From: Sweltsa coloradensis
Lineage: Eukaryota > Arthropoda > Insecta > Plecoptera > Chloroperlidae
Direction: 5' to 3'
Length of the DNA stretch: 64,000 nt
Assembly: GCA_024449915.1 (NCBI GenBank)
Contig: JAMZAV010000109.1
Coordinates: 372,001-436,000, forward strand
A program made the position numbers and the translations under genes. Positions 55,085-64,000 of the stretch are shown in pieces. Position 1 is the first letter of the stretch. Each line of letters starts with the position of its first letter. The notes below the pieces were generated by a model, which was not told where the DNA came from, did not search any database, and saw nothing but the letters and a program-made list of their open reading frames with translations.

Positions 55085-55677
55085 TACTATTAATAAGTCC
55101 ATGATGTATGCATGCAGTGACCATGGTTTATCGAATGTTGCATGCTCAAGGTTACCCAAAATTCCGCTCGGAGATTGAGTTAACCTTGCAATCATTTCTC
55201 GTATTTCGTACTGGCTATGTTTTCCATATTATTGTATCATTTCCAAACATGTTCTATACTTTTCCAGAGATAATAAAATAATCCAGAAATAACCAAATCT
55301 ATCCCTGCCGTGTTTGAACCTGCATGGGTCTCCAACAATCCTGGCATAAAGGCGCCAATGAGACTATGAAAACGCCAAAGTCGTTCATGGACGAGTGAGC
55401 GAGTCATGTGTTGATTAGGCCTACCCATTAAAAACACTTGAATTTAATTGATTGATATATACGGTATAAATAATAGGGTTTGAGTTTAGCTTTAGTGGAT
55501 TTAAGGGCGCGTCACTGTAAGACCATAACGCGCCACTCTAGCCTATGATAGGCTAGGGAGGAAAGATCCATTCTGTCTAGATCCAGCCTTATAAGTAGGG
55601 GGATGAAAGGGAATATAATCGGGTACTCAACGCATGGCTCGCTCACTCGTCTAGCAACGACTTAGGCGTTTTCCTAG
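55085..55677 (-). mobile_element. TA-flanked inverted-repeat element plus adjoining repeat, copy 2
   Basis: TATGAAAACGCCAAAGTCG at the left (55365) and ACGACTTAGGCGTTTTCCTA at the right bound the inverted-repeat unit. On its left, 55085-55360 is the reverse complement of 31381-31650 (ACATAGCCAGTACGAAATACG there). Both copies share the same junction. Confidence 0.65.
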
Positions 55678-57499
55678 TTCATACATTTGGAGTAGACTTG
55701 AAAAACAGTACGAAAGAAAATCGATGACTCGAGATCCTCTCTACTCCTTACTCTAGGCGCCAGCTTGCTTCGTCACCATTCTCCAACGTCGCGTATGAAT
55801 ACATGCTGACGTTAAATAGTCCGTCTAAAGATAACGACGTGTGAGTTGTTATCACCATACGGTGCAACGCCAGACGGTAGAAGAGTGATTCACTCACGTC
55901 ATATGATAGCTGTGCTCTGACGTCATAGCCTCAGCCGTCATAGCCTCAGCCGTCAGGGAGTTGGAGTGGGAGAACAGGCGACGCGGACCGGTTCAGTTGA
56001 TCAGCTGTCTTGTAAGAGTGTGCACGCGTTACGCGAGAATTAACTAACAGGTGAGTACGAACGACTCCCAAGTCACGTGGAGATGGGCGTGGTAATTTTT
56101 TTTACCGACCAACGCCCACCTGTGTATATTTATCAAGGTGACCTTGAAGTTGATGGGCGATGGTACTGTTTGTCAATGGCTTACACTTTTGCTTGAAAAA
56201 TATGAAGTGGTGCGGACAACTTTACATGGTCTAATGGTGACCCCTCGGGACATTTTTCACAATTTTTTTTGTGAGGTAAAAGTAGTTGGGGTTTGGGAGG
56301 GGGGGGGGGGGGTAGGGGGGCTTTTGGGAAAGTTGCCAAACTTCGGGATGCGCGGTGGGGACCCAGTGGGCCCAAAGTGCCGGAAATTTTAACACTTGAA
56401 TTACAATTTGTGTCCCAATCAAATCGTATATTGGAATAAAATAGTGCAAAATGTATCAACCAACATTTGAACCAACAATGATGCTATAACTCTTTATTAA
56501 ATGTAACATAGATGAACTTTTTAGGTTATTCTGTTCAACATTTTAATGAAATCAATATTATATATTCCTTTAAAATCTTTTGGGGCAAAATACGTACAAA
56601 AACGTAGGCCTAAATAACACATTTTGTCAAGGGCTATTTTCAATTTTTCAATACATAATTCGCATTTTGACTGAGGAATACCTCGCAAAACCTCCAGTCT
56701 ATTTTGTTCGAGGGCTATATCAATTTCTCAATACATAATTTGCATTTTGACTGAGGAATACATCCCCCAAAAACTCCAGCTGATGCCCGTGTCAAGTACA
56801 CCCACTGCCCTTTCCAAGGGCTAAGTAAACCTCGTGTATCCTGAATTACCGATATGAAAATTATCGCCACAGCGTTCGGAGAATGTTATGAAATAGTATA
56901 GTAACGTTATGCGATCTTCATTGACAGCCCGAGTGTAGTATACGAACCACTGTATACTGTTTAGTCTAGATAAGATAAATCGGTATTTGAGTGAGTTTTT
57001 TTTGTGAAACTAGCCCAAAATTTAGGCCACGAGCCGAGTTGTATTTATGGGTTTCCCAAATCTCGATGTAAAAAAAGGGTTCGGGCTGAAAGGCCCGGCG
57101 AGCCCTAGTCTGAGGGCCGCTACCTTCAACGTTTCCGGTCTAGGTTTTGGTGGGGGTTTTGATACTATGGCGTCACATACCGGCACTTTTGTTTTCCACA
57201 TGTCACGTGACTGCGACATGATTGTATTAATGATTTGTTGTTGTCCGCCATGACACTTACGGAGCACGTAGGCAGCCTTCATTACCATACTAATCACACA
57301 TTTCACCTACTCGCATGGGACACAATCAAACGGGGGCAGATTATTAACACGTTACACGTATCACAGCTGTACCATTTTTACGGATGTTTTTTTGCAAGTA
57401 ACTTTCGGGCGTATATAACAAAAAAATTTATGGAAAAAATTTATAACATTGAGGGGATTTTCGTCGCGTCGTAGTGGTGACTAATTTGCATTATCCCTT
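55678..57499. other. No gene recognised
   Basis: It contains a doubled GTCATAGCCTCAGCC at about 55922-55951, a G run at 56300-56320, and two related segments with TTTTCAATTTTTCAATACAT / TATCAATTTCTCAATACAT near 56637 and 56716. The open frame at 57047-57253 has no known features. Confidence 0.5.
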
Positions 57500-57567
57500 T
57501 TCCCGACGTAGTGTCGTCACTGTGGATGACATTTTCAAGGGACTCAGTGACGACGCCACGTCGGGAA
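57500..57567. repeat. 23-bp inverted repeat (hairpin)
   Basis: The arms at 57500-57522 (TTCCCGACGTAGTGTCG, TCACTG) and 57545-57567 pair with two mismatches around a 22-base loop. A third direct CTACGTCGGGAA lies at 57597. Confidence 0.8.
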
Positions 57568-57904
57568 TTCAGAAATAATGTTTTTTTTATTCAACACTAC
57601 GTCGGGAAACTCCGTCAATTTTTAAAATTTTCTCTTCATTTTTTTCCCGGCACGAAAGAACAAAATTTGGGTTCCTTTAAATTCGAGTGGGAGTCTCTAG
57701 ATTTTTTTCCGGGGACCAGTTATCCAATGAAAAGGTTTTCCCGGGTTTCCCCAGGGCAAGCTGAAAACCTCTTGGTTATTCCTTGTCAACGTCAACTAAC
57801 TATCGAAACACAATTACCAGTGTTATAGTCACCTAAAGGGGGTCACCACACGGCACAACATGTGTATCACAGCGGACCTTCCTACAAAACATGGAGCTAG
57901 ATAG

Positions 57905-58110
57905 GAACTAGATCGAGAGGTTATTGGTCTGAATCCCACCACAATCAATCCTGACTGAAGTTTTTTTCGGAGATTTCCTTGTGGTTAGTGCTAGGGGATA
58001 ATGTTGGGATTGGGTCCCTTTCACGCCCTTCGGACATTTATTTAACAATTTCCCTAATAACCTTGTAAGTCATTTGAAGAGAGTTACTCCACGGTGGCTA
58101 ATGCGATTGG
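57905..58110 (+). mobile_element. tRNA-derived SINE, second family, diverged
   Basis: It has GGTCTGAATCCCACC, ATCCTGACTGAAG, CGGAGATTTCC and GGGATTGGGTCCCTTTC, comparable in order to 53195-53410. A further decayed piece may lie at 57710-57900. Confidence 0.5.
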
Positions 58111-58155
58111 GGGGCAGGTTCTTTTCGTAGTTCCAAAAAGGGCGCGAGTTTCATT

Positions 58156-58699
58156 CCCCCCCCGTCTGGGGGGCCCCAGATAGAATTACCCCGAATGGGT
58201 CTGGGATTCGTAAAAAGGGGTTTAAAAGGAAAAGTTATCTTGCAAAAATCATGTATGAAGGGAATATTTTTTTTCCCGAAAATAGAGGCGAGCTTGCAAT
58301 CGTCGTCGGGGCCCTTCCCCCTTTCCCTTGACGATAACCCCCTTGGGCCCGGGGGAGAATTGGGCCCCGAGATGGCTTACTAATCGTAAAAGGCGTAAGA
58401 GATAAAGCCCCCTCGCTAACATCAGCTAGTAAGCGGGGAGTATATTTTCTCCCCCCAACCTAGAGGGGAGCTCTGGCAATCGTCGTCGGGGACCTTCCTT
58501 CTTCCTTGACACCCCCCCCACGACGTTGACAATGACACGAAAGTGACAAAGACAATGACGACCGCGAGGAGAAACCCCCTTCCTCCCCTTACCCTGGGGT
58601 TTGACCCCGCATGGGCCCCTCCTCCCCCCCCCTAGGCTAGAGTGGTGCATTATGACCTAACGGTTGACGCGTCCTTAATCCAAATATACCCAAAAAAAA
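58156..58699 (+). mobile_element. SINE-like element, two chimeric copies
   Basis: A first, decayed 5' part (CCCCGTCTGGGGGGCCCC) runs to about 58330. A second 5' domain (CTTGGGCCCGGGGGAG, TACTAATCGTAAAAGGCG) then begins and runs to the normal tail CCTTAATCCAAATATACCC. The sequence is unusually error-like in homopolymers. Confidence 0.75.
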
Positions 58700-58882
58700 C
58701 TTATTCACATAAATCACTTTTGTTTAGCTATTACTATGATCATCATCATCATTTTCTTATATTATACACTTAGAAATCAATCTAATCTTCAAACACACCA
58801 TTATCTTATCTCATCAACTTTCAATATCACAGGCGGCGCAGTATGACCTAACCGGTTGAAGCGCCCTAGTTTCTCACGTCGT
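58700..58882 (+). mobile_element. I-like LINE 3' end
   Basis: It has TTCACATAAATCACTTTTG, the ATCATCATCATCATT block and the intact tail (GGCGCAGTATGACC), ending CTCACGTCG. Confidence 0.8.
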
Positions 58883-59898
58883 TAATAATATGAGAATATA
58901 ATCATTTTCTACAAATCTTTTCCTTGTTTATGAATAGAATTTAATTATGTTGTTTGACAAATGAGTATGTGTTCTTGTGTCGAGTCTACAATATTCCGCG
59001 CAGTTTTCAGCATTCTCCCTGGGCTAAGATAACCTGCTTCGTTCCCAAATTTTAAGAATTCCGGGATTACTTCATGAGGGGTGTGTGCTACAATCGATAA
59101 TCACGCTCGATCACGCTCGCAGAATCGATTGTCAATGGAACATTGGAACTGTAATATTTTAACTATCTATAGATAAGATAGATAACACAATACAGGTTTA
59201 ACTAAATAATTTGCTATAGGCCTATACTAGCTTCAATGTTCAATATACCGCACCAACGCACATTTACATAAATGAAAATCTCTTGAAAATATCCACCGTG
59301 CAGACATGATCACTATTATCTTTTTTATTTTTGCAGTACGAGTTTATCTCCGATGTCGCATGCAATGGGTGAGAAAACGGGCCCTTTGTTGGATTCTGGG
59401 TGAGTCGTGCGGTTATAGATTATATCGTTGGACACTGCTTTCACATATTCTAGTCTTCCCCGCATTTTTACTATTCTGTACAGCTATCACGTCCTTGAAT
59501 CTGTGTTCAATTCTGATCATTGTCGTAGAGATACGTAAAAATAGAATTTAGATTTTGAACTTTGAAGCACTTTCATTTTTAAATCAATCACTTCGTAGCA
59601 TGTACATCAATCTTCAAAAAATTGTTTGTGAGGTTTCTACTTGCTTTGCAATTTAATTTAAAATTTTGTAAACAAAAATAAACTGTATTGAAATAATCAC
59701 ACATCAAAGTTCAGTAAGGTATAAACGGTAAATTACTAAAGATCGGCACATTTAAAACTTTCTTTCGGTTAAAAATAAAGCACTTTGTAGCATTTTCAAA
59801 AAATTAAAAGGTCGATAAAGATTGCTCATAAAAAATAGTTAAAATAATGAAAATAGTGTCTATAGCCAAAAATCTTCATCAGTTTTCATTATGCAGTG

Positions 59899-60312
59899 CA
59901 GTGGCGTATCCAAGGGGGGGAGAGGGGGACAACCCCCCCCCCCCTTTTGCCAAAGAAAAGTGTGAAAGAGCACTTAAACGTCGCAATGGAGAATATAAAA
60001 TAACTGTTTTATCGCAAAACTAAAGGCAAATTACCATCTGACCAAAAGAGGATTTTAGTAGATACAAATTTGGTTATTGTGATGCTTTAAAACGCACAGA
60101 TTTTCACCAAAATGAGCTGAAAGAGAAACTTTTTGGATATAAAACGTGATTTTTGTAGATAAAAAGTTGGGCAATGTGATGCTTTAAAACGCACAGATTT
60201 TTACCAAAATGACTTTGAAGGATAAATTTTTTTCCGGGGTTAGCCTTCGGTACATCTATTAAGCAAATGGTTGAACCCCCCACCCCTTCATAAATTCTTG
60301 GATACGCCACTG
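59899..60312. mobile_element. hAT-like miniature element (414 bp)
   Basis: It has perfect 16-bp inverted ends CAGTGGCGTATCCAAG / CTTGGATACGCCACTG. An 8-bp flanking duplication, ATGCAGTG at 59891-59898 and GTGCAGTG at 60313-60320, matches at seven of eight positions. CAGTG-type ends and 8-bp duplications fit the hAT superfamily. Internal G and C runs; no ORF. Confidence 0.75.
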
Positions 60313-60540
60313 GTGCAGTGGCTCATACGGTTTGTATGCAGTTGTGCAGTGGCTCATACGGTTTGAGTGCAGTGGCTCATACGGTTTGTATGCAGTTGTG
60401 CAGTGGCTCATACGGTTTGTATGCAGTTGTGCAGTGGCTCATACGGTTTGTATGCAGTTGTGCAGTGGCTCATCGGTTGCAGTTATGCAGTGGCTCATAC
60501 GGTTTGAGTGCAGTGGCTCATGCGGTTTGTATGCAGTTCT
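60313..60540. repeat. 31-bp minisatellite, about eight units
   Basis: The unit GTGCAGTGGCTCATACGG then TTTGTATGCAGTT starts at 60313, 60344 (short), 60367, 60398 and 60429, followed by shortened variants. The open frames across it are repeat artefacts. Confidence 0.95.
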
Positions 60541-61684
60541 GAGCCGCGTAGAACTGTGTCAGATAAGATTATCCTCCATCCTCGTACGTCAAGTATTATA
60601 AAGCCTCGTTATAAATCCACCGGTTTCCTTGTTTCCTCATTCATTTGTTCCGTTTAGTTTTCCTCATTGCGGTTATATCTTTATCCGCCGTCGGAAAAAT
60701 AAAAACTAGATTAAAATATTTATTTTGTCCGGTAATAACATTTAGTACGTAGTAAAATATAGTTTTGACAAAAGTGGGGAAAAAAAGGGAGTCGTTGAGA
60801 TAAAAAGGAAAAATTTATATAAGAATAGTAGTCGAGCAAAGTGGGGGGGAAAACTCTCATCGAATAAAACCGTTTTGTAGATAAATGTGTTATTAGGCAA
60901 TCTTGTATTATTCTTTTAGGAAACAATAAGGGTATTTTGGGTTCACATAGGGCCCCAAAAAAAGGAAAGTAGGTATTTTGGGGTTGGGGTGGGGGGGCTT
61001 TATGAAGGCGTTGCCGCTCCCCCCCAAAGGCGTTCCCCCCCCACTCCCCCCCCCCCCCCCCCCCCCCACCCCACATAACCTACTTTCACTTTTCGGGGGT
61101 CTCGGTAATGAACAAATACCAAATAAGGCGCAATTAAGTAACCCTTCCCCAAAAGTTACACACAGAAATTTTCAAGAGTTTTTTGGGTTTTCAAACAAAT
61201 TTTTTTGACTATTTTACTAATCAAAATGGATTAATTTAAGTTAAGGGGTATGTTGAAAATGTTTGTTTCCGAAAGAAAATTTCTTCGTTCAAAAAAATTC
61301 TCCGGGGAAAAATATATTTTTACGGTGACCAAGAATTATCACACTCGCCATACAGTGACGGCTACTTTCATAATTTTTATTTAACAAAACAATGCGTCGT
61401 AACTAATGATTTGTATCCATCGCATTTAGGCGAAATTTATTAATTAATCGGTGTTAAGAGCATTTTCAAAACAACGTTTTAGAACTGCAATTCTCAAATT
61501 TTGATTTCGGATCATTTTGAAATCTCAAAATTAGCTTTTTTTAAAAAAAGTTGTTAAATTTTTAGTCTCCTCTTAAAAAATCGTGCGATGAAAATTTTTA
61601 CAATCGTAACGGATTAATGCAAGCTGATTAAAAGCCAAAAAGATTCATTCATTCGGATTCATTAGATTCATGGGCAAACCTCAT
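60541..61684. other. No gene recognised; homopolymer-rich
   Basis: It contains opposing G runs (about 60992) and long C runs (61018-61070). Open frames here are artefacts of these runs. The remainder is AT-rich without recognisable features. Confidence 0.5.
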
Positions 61685-61819
61685 TTAAACTATACACATA
61701 TAAACAATATAATCGTCAATAAAATCGTCAAACACACCATTAATATCTCATCAACTTTCAATATCACACGCGGCGCAATATGACCTAACCGGTCGAAACG
61801 CCCTTGTTTCTCACGTCGT
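61685..61819 (+). mobile_element. I-like LINE tail, short copy
   Basis: It has AACTATACACATATAAACAATATAATCG-like sequence, the CAAACACACCATTAA block, the tail with GGTCGAAACGCCC and CTCACGTCGT. Confidence 0.75.
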
Positions 61820-62431
61820 AGTTTTTTAGCCTTACCTGGTTTTATAGCATTTTAGACTTTTTGTAAAGATTTCAAGAATCGTGAACTTGCTGATCCTGAA
61901 AACTCGAATTTAGACCATAGATAATCGTACTCGACCGATGTTATTGTTACTGCGTTGCTCTCTCGGACTGCGGTTCATTGTTTTTAATAACCTCACGCTT
62001 CATTCTGGCTGGAATCCAACTCGCTAGCTTCTGTTTTGTTAAAATACATGTTTCGCGATTAGCTCTAGTCCTGTGAACTGTGACCCTCGCCTCGCAGTAA
62101 CATGCGTGCAGGTGACGTCACGCATTAGTAAAAATAAACCCACGCTATATCCAGACTTATTTTCAAGGTTAGGAAGGCAAGTCTAGGCGAAGTGAGTCAG
62201 GACTTCGGGGAGAAACGAGATACTCTTGTTTTTCTTTACAATGCTTTGACGTCACTGTTAATACATTGGAGACATAACATGTGTCGGACTATTTATATAA
62301 TAATTAGCACTGCAGAAATACTTTTTTGGAACTAGAGCATCGCAAACGGGATGTATAGTTATAGATATTGGTTATATGTAGGTTGTACAAAATTATATAC
62401 ACTATACACTATACACATACAGACGTCCATT

Positions 62432-62789
62432 CCCCCGTCTGGGCCCGGGGTAGAATTGGCCCAGCAGGTCGCAATCGTAAAAAACACCCAAAAGGGAAAA
62501 AGTCCACTCGCAAAAATCAGCTAGAAAAAGTGGGGTATCTTACTCCCCGAAACTAGAGGCAGCTCTGGGAATCGTCGCGGGACCTTGTCCCCTTCCTTGA
62601 TACCCCCCCGGCAAAAGATGACAAAAGACACAACGAACGTACAAAGACGAGACGACCCGCGGGACGTGAAAACCCCCTTCCTCCCCTTGCCCGTGGTGGT
62701 TCTGACCACATGGGCCCCTCCCCCCCCCCTTAGGTGAGTGGGCATTAGACCTAACGGTTGACGCTCCTTTTTTCCAAAAAAAAAAAAAA
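62432..62789 (+). mobile_element. SINE-like element with clean target duplication
   Basis: It is flanked by a perfect 11-bp duplication AGACGTCCATT (62421-62431 and 62790-62800). It begins CCCCCGTCTGGGCCCGG and ends in an A run, so this copy defines both ends of the family. The internal sequence has many single-base losses. Confidence 0.85.
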
Positions 62790-62800
62790 AGACGTCCATT

Positions 62801-63448
62801 TTTAAATTTTTTGAATTAAAAAAAAATATGCACTTATGAAATCAGACACACACACTAATTCTATACGCAGTGACTAAAATTCGAAAATTAACGTTTTAAT
62901 GTTTCCAAAATGTCATATTTTTTCTACAATAAAATATCAGGTTCATGATTTTTTAATGCCCCGTTATTTTAAAATATAGGTGTTACTCATCGATAAATTG
63001 AAAAAGATTTTAGAAAGCATCTGAATATCACATTATACGCATGCATGGTTTGCGTATCTTAGTAATTTACAATGTAAGAGCATTAGTTACGTAATAAAAT
63101 GCTACGACCGTACTGAAAGTTTCAACGACAAAATGATACACAAACACAATTGTCTTGCCTCTTAGAGAACTCCGGCAAGTGGATAACATTTACAAAATGC
63201 GAACGTTTATACGGTGTCAATGTGATATATCTATTGGATTGCACTTTGAAACGTGGCAGATCTTATTTGTTTAGAAATTTCGAAAGTTTACTGAAAAAGT
63301 TTATTATCATCGTAGTTGCGCCCTAAACCATTGAATATAGAATATACTCAACGCTAAAATTAATAGTAATGACTTGGTGAAATGATAATGAACGCACCTA
63401 TAAAATAAAACTCAATGTATTTCTCTATAATAAAGTAGAATTAGTAGA
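62801..63448. other. No gene recognised
   Basis: AT-rich DNA with no repeat or exon that I can identify. Confidence 0.5.
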
Positions 63449-63700
63449 AGTAATTTATCTAACAGCCTTTGATTCACATCAAACACATTTCCTTTATTTA
63501 TTTATTTCCATTCAATTAATCAGTTTTTGTTTTTTGCTATGACTATCATCTCAATCATTTTCTTTCCCTTTATAAACTTATAAAACAATAAAACCATAAA
63601 ACACACCATAAACTCATTTCAATTTCATTAACTTTCAATATCACAGGCGACGCAATATGACCTAACCGGCTGAAGCTCCCTAGTTTCTCACGTCGTTGTC
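63449..63700 (+). mobile_element. I-like LINE 3' end
   Basis: It has AGTAATTTATCTAACA, TTTCCATTCAATTAATC, the ACACACCATAAACTC block and a tail with small changes (GGCGACGCAATATGACC, GGCTGAAGCTCCC), ending CACGTCGTTGTC. Confidence 0.8.
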
Positions 63701-64000
63701 ACTGTCTCATTAAGAATCGAAATGAGAATCGATCGCACTTCCAAAAAAAAATCAAAATTTTCTTTCGTTTAAAAATACAAATAAACTAACCATGCTTTTT
63801 GTTTCTGGTCCATGTGTGATTCGTAGAATGCATGCCTGTTATCAATTGCCATATTGATACAACTGAGAGGTCATAAAACTTATCTGATACGAACTAGCAG
63901 TAAATGCCGATAGTGAGTTCGAGAGTGCATGAACTACATTCAGTATATTGACTGCTATTTGAATGAATTATTTGCTGTTGCATTATTTGGAATAAATTCA

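Noticed and set aside
59338..59369. Possible small exon (acceptor TTTTTGCAG, donor GGGTGAG)
   Set aside because: The splice sites look fair, but the ~32 coded bases match no family I know and no neighbouring exon supports it.
60318..60601. Repetitive open frames rich in VCMQL and WLIRF
   Set aside because: They are three-frame readings of the 31-bp minisatellite.

Overview
This is a window of animal, almost certainly arthropod, genomic DNA. It is AT-rich, has large introns with GT-AG junctions and is packed with transposable elements. The only host gene I can support is the plus-strand 3' part of a small-conductance calcium-activated potassium channel gene (SK/KCNN family). Its residues look like the single SK gene of insects and other arthropods. 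I cannot name the species.

Gene layout. Exons run 9305-9589 (S3-S4), 11846-11981 (S4-S5 linker and S5), three interchangeable pore exons at 16965-17100, 17736-17871 and 19052-19187, then 21744-21854 (S6 and start of the calmodulin-binding region), 36204-36331 and 37904-37973 (calmodulin-binding helices and coiled coil) and 40056-40421 (C-terminus and stop). AATAAA signals follow at 41245 and 41294. The N-terminal exons with S1 lie upstream of the window. The three pore exons are each exactly 136 bp with identical phases. Including two of them, or none, gives an early stop, so the sequence itself argues for mutually exclusive splicing of a pore that differs at the selectivity filter and outer turret. 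This is the most interesting host feature.

Repeats. (1) An I-clade-like LINE with reverse transcriptase, RNase H and a C-terminal CCHC motif, present mostly as 5'-truncated copies ending in a conserved stem-loop tail and a short (GTC)n run. (2) A ~370-bp SINE-like element with a conserved 5' domain and a 3' tail that resembles the LINE tail. (3) RTE-like LINE pieces. (4) Penelope-like pieces with hammerhead-type motifs, including a near-canonical hammerhead at 9950-9991 (minus). (5) Short DNA transposons: a TTAA-flanked piggyBac-like pair, a Harbinger-like element with 3-bp duplications, a hAT-like element with an 8-bp duplication, and TA-flanked inverted-repeat elements. (6) tRNA-like SINEs, minisatellites and foldbacks. 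Many insertions are nested, so occupied and empty sites can be compared inside the window.

Region by region: 1-9300 is a pile of nested repeats upstream of the first visible exon; 9305-21854 holds six of the gene's exons; 21855-36203 is a 14.3-kb intron filled with LINE, RTE, Penelope and DNA-element copies; 36204-41300 is the 3' part of the gene; 41300-64000 is intergenic (or an intron of an unseen gene), with older AT-rich DNA at 42000-46800 and more repeats after that.
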